From NCBI RefSeq assembly GCF_037137055.1, contig NZ_JBBBNY010000011.1:46512-110511 (forward strand): a stretch of 64,000 nucleotides of DNA, read 5' to 3'. A program made the position numbers and the translations under genes. Source of the stretch: Frateuria_A yonginensis (GTDB taxonomy: Bacteria; Pseudomonadota; Gammaproteobacteria; Xanthomonadales; Rhodanobacteraceae). This document shows, one piece after another, positions 1 to 10,438 of this stretch; within the stretch, counting starts at the first letter, position 1, and every line of letters starts with the position of its first letter. The notes under the pieces are model-generated. The model was not told where the DNA came from and ran no database searches. It worked only from the letters and a program-made list of their open reading frames with translations.

Positions 1-1452
<1,452 letters not shown>

Positions 1453-1458
1453 CCGGAG

Positions 1459-1483
1459 GCCGGATGCGTCCGCGCATCCCGGC
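1459..1483 (+). terminator. hairpin after helicase gene
   Basis: GGATGCG (1462-1468) pairs with CGCATCC (1473-1479), extended by GCC/GGC across a one-base bulge. It starts 7 bases after the helicase stop. There is no T-run, so it may be a 3'-end stabilising hairpin rather than a true intrinsic terminator. Confidence 0.35.
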
Positions 1484-1490
1484 TTGCCAC

Positions 1491-1567
1491 AGGAGTGAGC
1501 GGCTCGCGATGCTCCTGGTTCCGGAAGAGCCGCAAGGCAAAGGCATCGCGAGCAAGCCCGCTCCTGC
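1491..1567. repeat. REP pair (inverted GTAGGAGCGAGC-type elements)
   Basis: A left element, AGGAGTGAGCGGCTCGCGAT (1491-1510), is followed after about 30 bases by an inverted copy, GCATCGCGAGCAAGCCCGCT (1543-1562, continuing CCT). Each copy can form its own small hairpin. Same family as the elements at 6087, 17426, 42272, 60544 and 63783. It lies between the 3' ends of the convergent helicase and cysNC genes, a typical REP location. Confidence 0.8.
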
Positions 1568-1575
1568 CGCGTCCG

Positions 1576-3405
1576 TCAGGCCAGGCGGTCCTTCAGGTAC
1601 GCCAGCACCTGCTCGGCCATCTGCTCGGCGCGTCGCCCCTCGCCATGCAGGTGCAGCTCCGGCGTCACCGGCCTTTCATAGGGCGAATCGATGCCGGTGA
1701 AGTTGCTGATCCGCCCTGCCCGTGCCTTGGCGTAGAGGCCCTTGGGGTCGCGCTGCTCGCATTCGGCCAGGGGCGTGTCGACGAACACCTCGACGAATTC
1801 ACCCTCACCGAACCGGCCGCGCGCGAAGTCGCGCTCGCTGGCGAAGGGCGAGATCACGCAGACCAGCACGACCAGCCCGGCGTCCACCATCAGGTGCGCC
1901 ACCTCCGCCACGCGGCGCACGTTCTCCACGCGCGCCTCGGGGGTGAAGCCGAGGTCCACGTTGAGGCCGTGGCGCAGGTTGTCGCCGTCCAGCAGGTAGG
2001 TGTGGTAACCCTGCGCCGCGAGCTGCCGCTCGACCCGGTTGGCGATGGTCGACTTGCCCGCGCCGGACAGCCCGGTGAACCACAGGCACATCGGCCGCTG
2101 GCCCTTGGCGCGCGCGCGCACCGCCTTGTCCACGTCGGTGTGCTGCCAGTGGATGTTGGCGGAGCGCTGCAGGGCGAAGTCGAGCATGCCGCAGGCAACC
2201 GTGGCATGGGTCTGGCGGTCGATCAGCACGAAACCGCCGAGCGTGCGGTCGTCCGCGTAGCGCTCGAACGCCAGCGGGCGGTCCAGATCGATGTTGCAGT
2301 AGCCGACCTCGTTGAGTTCCAGGCGGCTTGCGGCGAGTGGCGCCTGCGTGTTGACGTCGACCTTGTGCTTGATCGCCGTGACCCGCGCGTTGGCCGTCGC
2401 GGTGCCCAGCCGGAGCAGGTAGCTGCGGCTGGGCAGCAGCGGCGCGTCGCCGAACCAGACCAGGTGGCAGCCGAACTGGTCGGCCACGGGCGCGGGTTGC
2501 GCCGCTGCGGAAACCACGTCGCCGCGGCTGATGTCGAGCTCGCGGTCGAGGCACAGCGTGATCGCCTGCCCCGGGGCCGCCTGCGCCAGGTCCGCGTCCG
2601 GCCCCACGATGCGCTCGACCCTGGCGTACCGCCCGCCGGGCTGCACCACCACCTCGTCGCCGACCGCCACGCGGCCACCGCATACCGTTCCGGCGTAGCC
2701 GCGGAAGTGCTGGTCCGGGCGATTGACCCATTGCACCGGCAGGCGGAACGGCGACGGCGGCGCGGAGGAGGCGTCGACCGTCTCGAGCAGTTCCAGCAGG
2801 CTGGGACCCTCGTACCAGGGCATGCGTGTCGAGCGCCGGCCGACATTGTCGCCCTCGGGCGCGACCACCGGCAGGGCGTGCACCGCCTCGATGCCCATCG
2901 CCGCGGCGAGCTCGCGGTAGGGGCCCACGATCGCCTCGTACACGCCGGCGTCCAGGCCGACCAGATCCATCTTGTTGACCGCCAGCACGATGCGGCGGAT
3001 GCCCAGCAGCGCGCAGAGGTAGGTGTGCCGGCGGGTCTGCGGCAGCAGCCCCTTGCGCGCGTCCACCAGCACCACGGCCAGGTCCACCTGCGAGGCACCG
3101 GTGGCCATGTTGCGCGTGTACTGCTCGTGGCCCGGGCAATCGCCGACGATGAAGCTGCGCCGCGCCGTGTGGAAGTAGCGCCAGGCCACGTCGATGGTGA
3201 TGCCCTGCTCGCGCTCGGCATCCAGCCCGTCGGTGACCAGCGAGAAATCCAGGTTTTCGCCGCCGCGTCGGCGGCTGTCGCGCCGCAGGGCGTCGAGCTG
3301 GTCGTCGGCGAGCATGCCGGCGTCGTACAGCAAGCGGCCGAGCAGCGTGCTCTTGCCGTCGTCCACGCTGCCGCAGGTGATGAAGCGAAGCATGCGGGCG
3401 TCCAT
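1576..3405 (-). CDS. cysNC: Bifunctional sulfate adenylyltransferase subunit 1 / APS kinase (CysN-CysC fusion)
   Basis: Makes PAPS from sulfate: the GTPase half drives APS formation with CysD and the kinase half phosphorylates APS. The 609-aa protein starts MDARMLRFITCGSVDDGKST, with the GTPase P-loop near residue 12 and DCPGHEQYTRNM and NKMD motifs. A second Walker A, GLSGAGKST, is at about residues 445-453 and begins a roughly 165-aa APS kinase domain (DGDNLRHGL, ISPF). The ATG overlaps the cysD stop by one base (TGATG), indicating translational coupling. The same frame stays open upstream through antisense sequence, but homology begins at this ATG. Confidence 0.95.
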   Translation of the reverse strand: MDARMLRFITCGSVDDGKSTLLGRLLYDAGMLADDQLDALRRDSRRRGGENLDFSLVTDGLDAEREQGITIDVAWRYFHTARRSFIVGDCPGHEQYTRNMATGASQVDLAVVLVDARKGLLPQTRRHTYLCALLGIRRIVLAVNKMDLVGLDAGVYEAIVGPYRELAAAMGIEAVHALPVVAPEGDNVGRRSTRMPWYEGPSLLELLETVDASSAPPSPFRLPVQWVNRPDQHFRGYAGTVCGGRVAVGDEVVVQPGGRYARVERIVGPDADLAQAAPGQAITLCLDRELDISRGDVVSAAAQPAPVADQFGCHLVWFGDAPLLPSRSYLLRLGTATANARVTAIKHKVDVNTQAPLAASRLELNEVGYCNIDLDRPLAFERYADDRTLGGFVLIDRQTHATVACGMLDFALQRSANIHWQHTDVDKAVRARAKGQRPMCLWFTGLSGAGKSTIANRVERQLAAQGYHTYLLDGDNLRHGLNVDLGFTPEARVENVRRVAEVAHLMVDAGLVVLVCVISPFASERDFARGRFGEGEFVEVFVDTPLAECEQRDPKGLYAKARAGRISNFTGIDSPYERPVTPELHLHGEGRRAEQMAEQVLAYLKDRLA

Positions 3406-4307
3406 CAGAAATAGCCCTCCTGCTTCTTGCGCTCCATCGAGCTGGCGCCATCGTGGTCGATGATGCGGCCCTGCCGCTCGGAGCTGCGCGAAGCGCGCAT
3501 CTCCTCGATGATCGCGTCCAGCGAGTCGGCGTCGGACTCGATCGCGCCTGTCAACGGGTAGCAGCCGAGGGTACGGAAGCGCACGCGTCGCATCTGCACG
3601 CGCTCGTCCCCGCGCAGCACGAAGCGCTCGTCGTCGACCATGATGAGCGCGCCGTCGCGTGCCACCACCGGGCGTTCCTTCGCGAAGTACAGCGGCACGA
3701 CGTCGATCTTCTCGCGGCGGATGTACTCCCATACGTCCAGTTCCGTCCAGTTGGACAGGGGGAACACGCGCACGCTCTCCCCCTCGCGGATCTGGGTGTT
3801 CCAGGCGCGCCAGAGCTCCGGTCGCTGCTGCTTCGGATCCCAGCGATGCTGCGCATTGCGGAAGGAGAAGATGCGCTCCTTGGCGCGCGACTTTTCCTCG
3901 TCGCGGCGGGCGCCGCCGATCGCCGCATCGAAGCGGTGGCGGTCCAGGGCCTGGCGCAGCGCCTGGGTCTTCATCACGTCGGTGTGCACCGCCGAACCGT
4001 GCACCAGCGGCGAGATGCCCTGGCGCACGCCTTCCTCGTTCACGTGCACCAGCATGTCCACGTCGCCCTGGGCGGCCACGCGGTCGCGGAAGGCGATCAT
4101 CTCGCGGAACTTCCAGGTGGTGTCCACGTGCAGCAGGGGCAGCGGCGGCCGCGCCGGGCGACTGGCCTTGCGCAGCAGGTGCAGCAGGACCGTGGAGTCC
4201 TTGCCGATGGAGTAGAGCATCACCGGCCGGCGGAAACAGGCGAACACTTCGCGCAGGATCTGGATGCTCTCGGCTTCCAGATCGTCGAGACGGGACATGC
4301 CTTGCAT
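3405..4307 (-). CDS. cysD: Sulfate adenylyltransferase subunit 2
   Basis: ATP sulfurylase small subunit, which forms APS together with CysN. 300 aa, the usual family length. The PP-loop of the adenylyl-transferring fold is visible (YSIGKDSTVLLHLLRKA), followed by LPLLHVDTTWKFREMI and GGARRDEEKSRAKERIFSFR, both typical of CysD. An internal ATG three codons in (MSRLDDLEAESIQ) is an equally plausible start. First gene of the cysD-cysNC operon; the divergent gene at 4465 encodes a probable PAPS-using sulfotransferase, so PAPS may feed sulfation as well as cysteine synthesis. Confidence 0.95.
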   Translation of the reverse strand: MQGMSRLDDLEAESIQILREVFACFRRPVMLYSIGKDSTVLLHLLRKASRPARPPLPLLHVDTTWKFREMIAFRDRVAAQGDVDMLVHVNEEGVRQGISPLVHGSAVHTDVMKTQALRQALDRHRFDAAIGGARRDEEKSRAKERIFSFRNAQHRWDPKQQRPELWRAWNTQIREGESVRVFPLSNWTELDVWEYIRREKIDVVPLYFAKERPVVARDGALIMVDDERFVLRGDERVQMRRVRFRTLGCYPLTGAIESDADSLDAIIEEMRASRSSERQGRIIDHDGASSMERKKQEGYF

Positions 4308-4464
4308 GAAAACGGGGCGTTCCTGGCCCGCGGCGCGCGGGCGAAAACGCGCAAGCTAGCAGACTCGCGCCAGCCGTGCCCACAGCGGCAGGATGCCTGC
4401 CTTCGCGCGGTCGCGATCGTGCAGGAACCGCGTACCATCGTGTTTCCGCCGAACGAGACCTGCC

Positions 4465-6090
4465 ATGCCCGAGTCCTGGCCCCGCCCATCGCACCCCATC
4501 GAACCGGCCACGCGGGCCGTCGCGCTGCTGCCGCCGCAGATGCAGCGGCTGGAGGCGGCGGCCCGGGCGATCCGCGATGGCGCCCTGGGGCCGGCTTCGC
4601 AGATGCTCGAGTCGTTGCTGGCCGAGGCGCCGGAGCACCCGGAGCTGCTGCGCCTGTTCGCCATCCTGCACCTGCGCGCACGTCGCCCCGATCTCGCGCG
4701 GGCGGCGCTGACCCGCGCGCTGGCGCAGTGGCCGGACGATCCACTGGCGCTCACCGACCTGGGCAACGTCGAGCAGGCCGCGGGCGATGTCGACCGGGCG
4801 CTGGCGCTGTGGCGCCAGGCCTGCGCGGTGGCGCCCGATTATCCGATGGGCTGGTTCAACCTCGGCCGCAACCTGCAGGTGCTCGGCTTCACCGGACCGG
4901 CGGTGGAGGCGCTGGAGCGCGCCTGCGCACTGGATCCCACGCTGCTGCCCGCGCACGTGCTGCTCGGCGACGCGCGGGTGCACCTGGGCCGCTTCGAGGA
5001 GGCCGACCGGGCCTACCGCGCCGCGCTGGCGCTGCACCCTGCCTGCGGCGACGCCTGGCGCGGCCTGGCCAACATGAAGACGCGGCCGCTGTCGGACGCC
5101 GACCGCACGCAGCTCGCCGCGCTGCTGCGCCGCGCGGACCTGGCCGAGGCCGATCGCATCGCCATCGGCTTCGCGCTGGGCAAGGTGAACGAGGACCAGG
5201 GCCGCCACGCCGAAGCCTTCGCCGCGCTGAGCGAGGCGAACGCCCGCCAGCGCCGGCTGGCGCCATGGAACGCCGGCGGCTTCCACGCCTTCGTCGACGC
5301 CGTCGCGGCGGCGGGCGCCAGGCTGCCGCCGCCGATCGACGCCTCGCTCGGCGAGGAGGCGATCTTCATCGTGGGCCTGCCGCGCTCGGGCTCCACCCTG
5401 TTCGAACAGATCCTCGCCGCACACCCCCAGGTGGAGGGGGCCAGCGAACTGCCGGACCTGGGCGAGGTGCTGGTGGAGGAGTCCGGTCGCCGTCGCCAGC
5501 CCTTTCCGCAGTGGGTGCCGGCGGCGAGCGCGCAGGACTGGCAGCGGCTGGGCCGGCGCTACCTCGAGCGCACCGCACGCTGGCGCGAGCGCCGGCCGCG
5601 CTTCACCGACAAGCTGCCGGAGAACTGGCTCTACAGCGGCATCCTCGCCGCGATGCTGCCGGGCGCGCGCATCGTGGATGTGCGCCGGGACCCGGTCGAG
5701 GCCGGCTGGTCGTGCTTCAAGCAGCAGTTCTACCGGCTGCCGCATTTCGCCTGCACGCTGACCGACATCGCCGCCTACATCCGCGACTACCAGGCGGCGA
5801 TGGATCGCTGGCAGGCGCTGGCGCCCACGCGCATCCGCACACAGCGCTACGAGGCGTTGCTGGCCGATCCGCAGGCGGAGATCCGCGCCCTGCTTGCCTT
5901 TTGCGGCCTGCCCTTCGACGCCGCCTGCCTGGACTTCCACCACGCCGCCCGTGCCGTTCGTACGGCCAGCGCGGCGCAGGTGCGCCAGCCGCTGGACCGC
6001 GACACGGCGCGCGCCACACGCTACGGCAAGCTGCTCGATCCGCTGCGCCTCGGCCTGGGCCTGCCGCTTGCCACGGAATCCACACCGTAG
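4465..6090 (+). CDS. TPR repeat-containing sulfotransferase
   Basis: Probable PAPS-dependent sulfotransferase. The 541-aa protein has an N-terminal TPR-rich half (about residues 30-260, e.g. GWFNLGRNLQVLGFTGPAVE) and a C-terminal sulfotransferase domain whose 5'-phosphosulfate loop is GLPRSGST at about 304-311, followed by HPQVEGASELPDL; DVRRDPVEAGWS fits the 3'-phosphate-binding region. ATG 4465 was chosen because the 24 extra upstream codons are Arg/Cys-rich and without family character. It is divergent from cysD with about 157 bp between. The acceptor (protein, glycan or small molecule) is not evident. The TAG stop lies inside the REP element that starts at 6087. Confidence 0.85.
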   Translation: MPESWPRPSHPIEPATRAVALLPPQMQRLEAAARAIRDGALGPASQMLESLLAEAPEHPELLRLFAILHLRARRPDLARAALTRALAQWPDDPLALTDLGNVEQAAGDVDRALALWRQACAVAPDYPMGWFNLGRNLQVLGFTGPAVEALERACALDPTLLPAHVLLGDARVHLGRFEEADRAYRAALALHPACGDAWRGLANMKTRPLSDADRTQLAALLRRADLAEADRIAIGFALGKVNEDQGRHAEAFAALSEANARQRRLAPWNAGGFHAFVDAVAAAGARLPPPIDASLGEEAIFIVGLPRSGSTLFEQILAAHPQVEGASELPDLGEVLVEESGRRRQPFPQWVPAASAQDWQRLGRRYLERTARWRERRPRFTDKLPENWLYSGILAAMLPGARIVDVRRDPVEAGWSCFKQQFYRLPHFACTLTDIAAYIRDYQAAMDRWQALAPTRIRTQRYEALLADPQAEIRALLAFCGLPFDAACLDFHHAARAVRTASAAQVRQPLDRDTARATRYGKLLDPLRLGLGLPLATESTP

Positions 6091-6199
6091 GAGCGAGCGT
6101 GCTCGCCATGCCTCGCGCTCCTGGGAGGGTGCGGGACCGACACCTTCATGCCGCACCGTGCGGCATGACCCCGAGAGCTGCGAACGGCCCCGCTCCTAC
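6087..6199. repeat. REP composite (BIME-like) downstream of sulfotransferase
   Basis: Begins with GTAGGAGCGAGCGTGCTCGC, whose TAG is the sulfotransferase stop codon. AGGAGCG (6089-6095) pairs with CGCTCCT (6116-6122). In the middle is a 21-bp perfect palindrome with arms CATGCCGCAC (6147-6156) and GTGCGGCATG (6158-6167). The block closes with GCTCCTAC (6192-6199), the reverse complement of the opening GTAGGAGC. Confidence 0.8.
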
Positions 6200-6243
6200 A
6201 CGGTGGCGTGCGCGGTCGACGATTGCAGCGTCTGGAGACCCTC

Positions 6244-7041
6244 ATGCGCGCACTGCCCAGCCTTTACATCTCCCACGGTTCGCCGATGACCGCGCTGCAG
6301 CCGGGCCCCGTGCGGGAACGGCTGGCCGCGCTGGCGGCCGAGTTGCCGCGGCCACGGGCGATCGTCGTCGCCACTGCGCACTGGCTGACGCCCGGCCCCT
6401 GCATCGGTAGCGCGGAACGGCCGGATACCGTGCACGACTTCTTCGGCTTTCCGCCGGCGCTGTACGAGATCCGCTATCCCGCGTCCGGCGCCCCCGCGCT
6501 GGCGCAGCGCGTCTTCGACCTGCTCGCGCAGGCTGGGCTCGCTCCCACGATCGCCCCGGACCAGGGCCTGGATCACGGCGTCTGGGTCCCGCTGCGCCTG
6601 CTCTACCCGGAGGCGGACATTCCGGTGGTGCCGCTGTCGATCCAGCATGCCCGCGATCCGGCCCATCACCTGGCGGTGGGGCGTGCGCTGGCGCCGCTGC
6701 GGGACGAAGGCGTGCTGGTCATCGGCTCGGGCAGCATCACGCACAACCTGGGCGACCTGCGCATGGGCTACGGCCCGGGACGGGAGGCGCCCTACGTGCA
6801 GCCGTTCGTCGCCTGGATCGAACAGCGGCTGGATGCGGGCGACGTGGATACGCTGCTCGACTACCGCCGCCAGGCGCCGTTCGCGCAGCGTGCCCACCCG
6901 ACCGACGAACACCTGCTGCCGTTGTTCGTCGCCCTGGGCGCGGCAGGCGCAAGAACCCACGCACATCGCATCGATGCAGGCGTTGACCACGGCATTCTTG
7001 CGATGGACATCTACCGCTTCGAAGGGCACGGGGCAAACTGA
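6244..7041 (+). CDS. Class III extradiol ring-cleavage dioxygenase, DODA/YgiD type
   Basis: LigB-superfamily metalloenzyme resembling 4,5-DOPA extradiol dioxygenase. 265 aa, normal length. Conserved His-containing stretches are visible: YISHGSPM near the N-terminus, ATAHWLT, LDHGVWVPLRLLYPEADIPV, and GSGSITHNLGDLR. These supply the metal-site histidines of the family. ATG 6244 was chosen over an upstream in-frame start at 6208 because homology begins at MRALPSLYISHGSP. It stands alone between a REP block and a secreted-protein gene. The natural substrate in bacteria is generally unknown. Confidence 0.85.
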   Translation: MRALPSLYISHGSPMTALQPGPVRERLAALAAELPRPRAIVVATAHWLTPGPCIGSAERPDTVHDFFGFPPALYEIRYPASGAPALAQRVFDLLAQAGLAPTIAPDQGLDHGVWVPLRLLYPEADIPVVPLSIQHARDPAHHLAVGRALAPLRDEGVLVIGSGSITHNLGDLRMGYGPGREAPYVQPFVAWIEQRLDAGDVDTLLDYRRQAPFAQRAHPTDEHLLPLFVALGAAGARTHAHRIDAGVDHGILAMDIYRFEGHGAN

Positions 7042-7246
7042 GCACGGCGGCACGCGACCTTCCCATTTTTCCGATTGCGCGGCACACGGCCGCGCGCTAT
7101 GCATCCGAGGTCCTGCCGCCAGGGGCTCGCGCCGTGAAGGTCGCGTGACGGCCGGACAGCATCGGATCGATGCCATGCCTGGCCGCCTCGCTGGCGACCC
7201 CGCCGGGTACCGATCCCTCCACAAACCCGATTCTGTGGGAGGGAAC

Positions 7247-8833
7247 ATGTCCATTCGCAACTGGAGCACGCTCAGCCTCGCGCTGGGCTCCGCCATGGGC
7301 CTCGCCATCGCCGGGCCGGCCCATGCCGCCAAGGGCGGCGTCGAAGTCACGCCTGCGGTGCATCACGACACCTTGCCGTCGCTGCGCGGCGTGATGCCGC
7401 GCCCGGACGATTTCGCCAAGAACCCGCACGCCCACCCGCTGCACCGGCTGCCCTTCATCTCGGGCAACCAGGCCGACGGCGCCGTGCAAGGCGCCAGTGT
7501 CACCGGCTTCGCGCCTGCGCTGGGCGCCGGCTTCGACGGTGTCGGCCAGGGCTTCAGCGGCCCGCAGGGCACGTTCAACGTCAACAGCGCGCCGCCGGAC
7601 ACCAACGGCGCGGTCGGCGCCACGCAGTACTTCCAGATCGTCAACACCGGATTCGCGGTGTTCGACAAGGCAAGCAAGGCCGTGGTCTACGGCCCGATGC
7701 CCAGCAACACGCTGTGGTCGGGCTTCGGCGGCCCCTGCGAGGCGGACAACGACGGCGATGCCGTGGTGGTCTACGACAAGGCGGCCAACCGCTGGGTGGT
7801 GTCGCAGTTCGCGGTCACCGCGGCGCCGTACTACCAGTGCGTGGCGGTGTCGGCCACCAGCGACGCCACCGGCGCCTGGTACCGCTACGCGTTCTCCTAC
7901 GGCAACGTGTTCCCGGACTATCCGAAGATGGGCGTGTGGCCGGACGGCTACTACGAAACCTTCAACATGTTCACCAACACGTTCCAGGGCGCCAAGCTGT
8001 GTGCCTACGACCGCAATGCGATGTTGAGCGGCCGGGCCGCGACCCAGCAGTGCTTCCAGCTCTCGACCAGCTACGGCGGGGTGCTGCCGGCGGATCTGGA
8101 CGGTTCCACCGCGCCGCCGGCCGGCTCGCCGAACTACATGCTCAACTTCACCAGCAACGCGCTCAACCTGTGGCGCTTCCACGTGGACTGGAGCAACAGC
8201 GCCAATACCACGCTGACCGGTCCGATCAAGATCCCGGTCGCCTCCTTCTCGGCGGCCTGCGGCGGCGGCGCCTGCGTTCCGCAGTACGGCACGCGGCAGA
8301 AGCTGGATTCGCTCGGCGACCGGCTGATGTTCCGCCTCGCCTACCGCAACTTCGGCGACCACGAATCCCTGGTGGTCAACCACTCGGTGCAGGTCGGCAC
8401 GTCACGCAAGAACCCCTACACCGGTGTGCGCTGGTACGAGATCCGCAGCCCCGGCACCACGCCGGTGGTCTACCAGCAGTCGACCTACTCGCCCGACACC
8501 ACCTACCGCTGGATGGGTTCGGTGGCGATGGACAAGCAGGGCAACATGGCGCTCGGCTACAGCGTCTCCAGCAGCACCATCCATCCGGGGATCCGCTACA
8601 CCGGCCGCCTGGCCACCGATCCGCTGAACACCCTGCAGGCGGAGACCACCGTCATCGACGGCCTCGGCTCGCAGAGCGGCTCCAACCTCAACCGTTGGGG
8701 CGACTACAGCGCGATGACGATCGACCCTGTGGACGACTGCACCTTCTGGTACACCACCGAGTACCTGCGCAACACCGGCGCGTTCAACTGGAACACGCGC
8801 ATCGCCACGTTCAAGTTCCCGGGCTGCCAGTAG
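7247..8833 (+). CDS. Secreted protein of unknown function
   Basis: 528 aa with a clear Sec signal peptide (basic SIRN, hydrophobic core, cleavage after about AGPAHA). A GGGAGGG ribosome-binding site lies just upstream of ATG 7247, which fixes the start within a longer open frame. The mature protein carries the motif PPDTNGAVGATQYFQIVNTG, seen in assorted large secreted proteins, then repeated Trp/Tyr-rich blocks (VVVYDKAANRWVVSQF, TTYRWMGSVAMDKQGNMALGYS) that could be beta-propeller blades. No catalytic motif is recognised. No partner genes adjoin it. Export is well supported; function is not. Confidence 0.75.
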   Translation: MSIRNWSTLSLALGSAMGLAIAGPAHAAKGGVEVTPAVHHDTLPSLRGVMPRPDDFAKNPHAHPLHRLPFISGNQADGAVQGASVTGFAPALGAGFDGVGQGFSGPQGTFNVNSAPPDTNGAVGATQYFQIVNTGFAVFDKASKAVVYGPMPSNTLWSGFGGPCEADNDGDAVVVYDKAANRWVVSQFAVTAAPYYQCVAVSATSDATGAWYRYAFSYGNVFPDYPKMGVWPDGYYETFNMFTNTFQGAKLCAYDRNAMLSGRAATQQCFQLSTSYGGVLPADLDGSTAPPAGSPNYMLNFTSNALNLWRFHVDWSNSANTTLTGPIKIPVASFSAACGGGACVPQYGTRQKLDSLGDRLMFRLAYRNFGDHESLVVNHSVQVGTSRKNPYTGVRWYEIRSPGTTPVVYQQSTYSPDTTYRWMGSVAMDKQGNMALGYSVSSSTIHPGIRYTGRLATDPLNTLQAETTVIDGLGSQSGSNLNRWGDYSAMTIDPVDDCTFWYTTEYLRNTGAFNWNTRIATFKFPGCQ

Positions 8834-8840
8834 GTCCGGC

Positions 8841-8867
8841 GCGGCCGGCCGTACCGCGGCCGGCCGC
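8841..8867. terminator. GC-rich hairpin between convergent genes
   Basis: GCGGCCGGCC (8841-8850) and GGCCGGCCGC (8858-8867) form a perfect 10-bp stem with a 7-base loop. It sits between the 3' ends of the secreted-protein gene and the convergent Cys-cluster gene. There is no T-tract on either side, so termination efficiency is uncertain. Confidence 0.45.
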
Positions 8868-8882
8868 ATCCTGGCGACGCAA

Positions 8883-9269
8883 TCAGGCGCTCTGCGGCAG
8901 GGGCGGCGCGCTGTCGCCCGACGGATCGAGCCAGTCCTCCGGGGTGAGCGGCTTGAGGCCGTGGGCGATGCGGCCCTTGTCGCACTGCGGACTGTGCCGG
9001 CCGAATTCCCAGGAGGGCTCCACCTCGCGGCAGACCGAGGGCTTGATCGGATGGATGCCACAATAGGCCGCCTCGCCGATGGTGCCCTTGAGGGCGACGC
9101 AACGTGGCCGGCTGGACTGGGTGCCACGCATCACCACGCGGTGGGGATCGAGCTTCTCGGTCAACGCCTCCGGCACCGTCCCGCCCAGGAAGGGATCGGT
9201 CTCGGACCAGTGGAAGGCGATGCGGAAGTAGGCGCAACACGCGCCGCAACGCAGGCAGGGATGGGCCAT
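8883..9269 (-). CDS. YkgJ family cysteine cluster protein
   Basis: 128 aa. Begins MAHPCLRCGACCAYFRIAF, the Cys-cluster signature, and has further cysteines in PRCVALKG, YCGIHPIKPSVCREVEPSW and QCDKG, consistent with a zinc or Fe-S cluster fold. The molecular role of the family is unknown. An upstream in-frame start would add 33 Arg-rich residues and is unlikely, because the Cys signature normally lies at the N-terminus. Monocistronic in this context. Confidence 0.8.
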   Translation of the reverse strand: MAHPCLRCGACCAYFRIAFHWSETDPFLGGTVPEALTEKLDPHRVVMRGTQSSRPRCVALKGTIGEAAYCGIHPIKPSVCREVEPSWEFGRHSPQCDKGRIAHGLKPLTPEDWLDPSGDSAPPLPQSA

Positions 9270-9473
9270 GGACGGACGGAAGGCGCACCCCGAGGCGCGC
9301 AGCGCGCGGATTCTAGGCCCCCGCACGGTTCCGTGGAAGACGCGTGAGCGATGCGTGAAAGCCCCCACGGACCGGCGTTCAAGGACGGTTGGGCTTGGCC
9401 CGCGGTGGAGCGGTCGCGGAATCCTTTCCCGGGAACGCAGCGGGCGCGCCGGTCGGCTTCGCCCCGCGGCCGC

Positions 9474-10325
9474 TCAGATCTCCCCGGAGAACGTGTCGCA
9501 ACGGGATACCTGCCCGCTCTCCAGGCCGGCCTTGAACCACTTCACCCGCTGCGCGGACGTGCCGTGGGTGAACGAGTCGGGCACCACCGTACCGCGGGTT
9601 TCGCGCTGCAGCGTGTCGTCACCGATGCGGCTGGCTGCGTTGAGCGCCTCCTCCACGTCACCCTCCTGCAGCCAGTGCAGGCGTTGTTCGCTGCGGTTCG
9701 CCCAGACGCCGGCAAGGCAGTCGGCCTGCAGCTCCTGGCGCACCGACAGCCCCTCGGCCCCCTCCATCGGCACGCCCTGCTCGCGCGCCTGGCGCACACG
9801 GTCGAACACGCCCAGCAGGTTCTGCACGTGGTGGCCCACTTCGTGGGCGATCACGTAGGCGCGCGCGAAATCCCCGGCGGCGTGGAAGCGATCCTGCAAT
9901 TCCTGGAAGAAGGACAGGTCCAGGTACACCTTCTGGTCGCCCGGGCAGTAGAACGGCCCCACCGCCGTCGAAGCCATGCCGCAGGCGGTGCTGACGCCGC
10001 CGCTGAACAGATCGAGCCTGGGCTCGACGTAAGCACGGCCGTTGGCCGCAAACAGGTCGCCCCAGGTCTTCTCGGTGGAGCCGAGGATGGCGCTGACGAA
10101 GTCGCGCTGCTGCGGGTCGACCTGCGCCGGTTCGCCGATGGGAGCGGGCGGGTTCGTCGGCCCGCCCGGGTCCAGCAGCGCGGTCGGGTCCCGGAAGAAC
10201 ACCCAGCCCAGGATCGCCAGGATGATCAGCCCACCGAGCCCCAGCCCGCGGCCGCCACCGAAGCGGAAACCCCCACCGCGGTCGACCTCGACATTCCTGC
10301 TGCGCTCGCCTTTTTGCCAGTCCAT
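9474..10325 (-). CDS. Neutral zinc metallopeptidase, YpfJ/KPN_02809 family
   Basis: 283 aa, predicted membrane-anchored. After a short basic N-terminus (MDWQKGERSRNVEVDR) and a Gly-rich stretch there is one hydrophobic segment (LGGLIILAILGWVFF, about residues 30-45), then a periplasmic domain with the HExxH zinc motif in YVIAHEVGHHVQNLLG and a downstream RQELQADCLAGVW that supplies the third ligand. ATG 10325 chosen because family members start MxWxxxxxSxNVEDRR. Substrates of the family are not established. Confidence 0.85.
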   Translation of the reverse strand: MDWQKGERSRNVEVDRGGGFRFGGGRGLGLGGLIILAILGWVFFRDPTALLDPGGPTNPPAPIGEPAQVDPQQRDFVSAILGSTEKTWGDLFAANGRAYVEPRLDLFSGGVSTACGMASTAVGPFYCPGDQKVYLDLSFFQELQDRFHAAGDFARAYVIAHEVGHHVQNLLGVFDRVRQAREQGVPMEGAEGLSVRQELQADCLAGVWANRSEQRLHWLQEGDVEEALNAASRIGDDTLQRETRGTVVPDSFTHGTSAQRVKWFKAGLESGQVSRCDTFSGEI

Positions 10326-10438
10326 GCGGGACCCGGAACCTGCGCCGAAGCGCGACCGGCGCAGCATAGGCACTGCGCCGTCTCGCCGGCGTGCAGGTTG
10401 CCGCTACAGTAGAGGCCCGCTCACTGCCGCCGCCCCCC

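Noticed and set aside
1495..3414. Long plus-strand open frame opposite cysNC
   Set aside because: Shadow of the GC-rich third codon positions; the opposite strand encodes a clear CysN-CysC.
1576..6156. Single 1526-residue minus-strand frame
   Set aside because: Only its last 609 residues match CysNC; the rest is antisense to cysD and the sulfotransferase, and the true start is ATG 3405.
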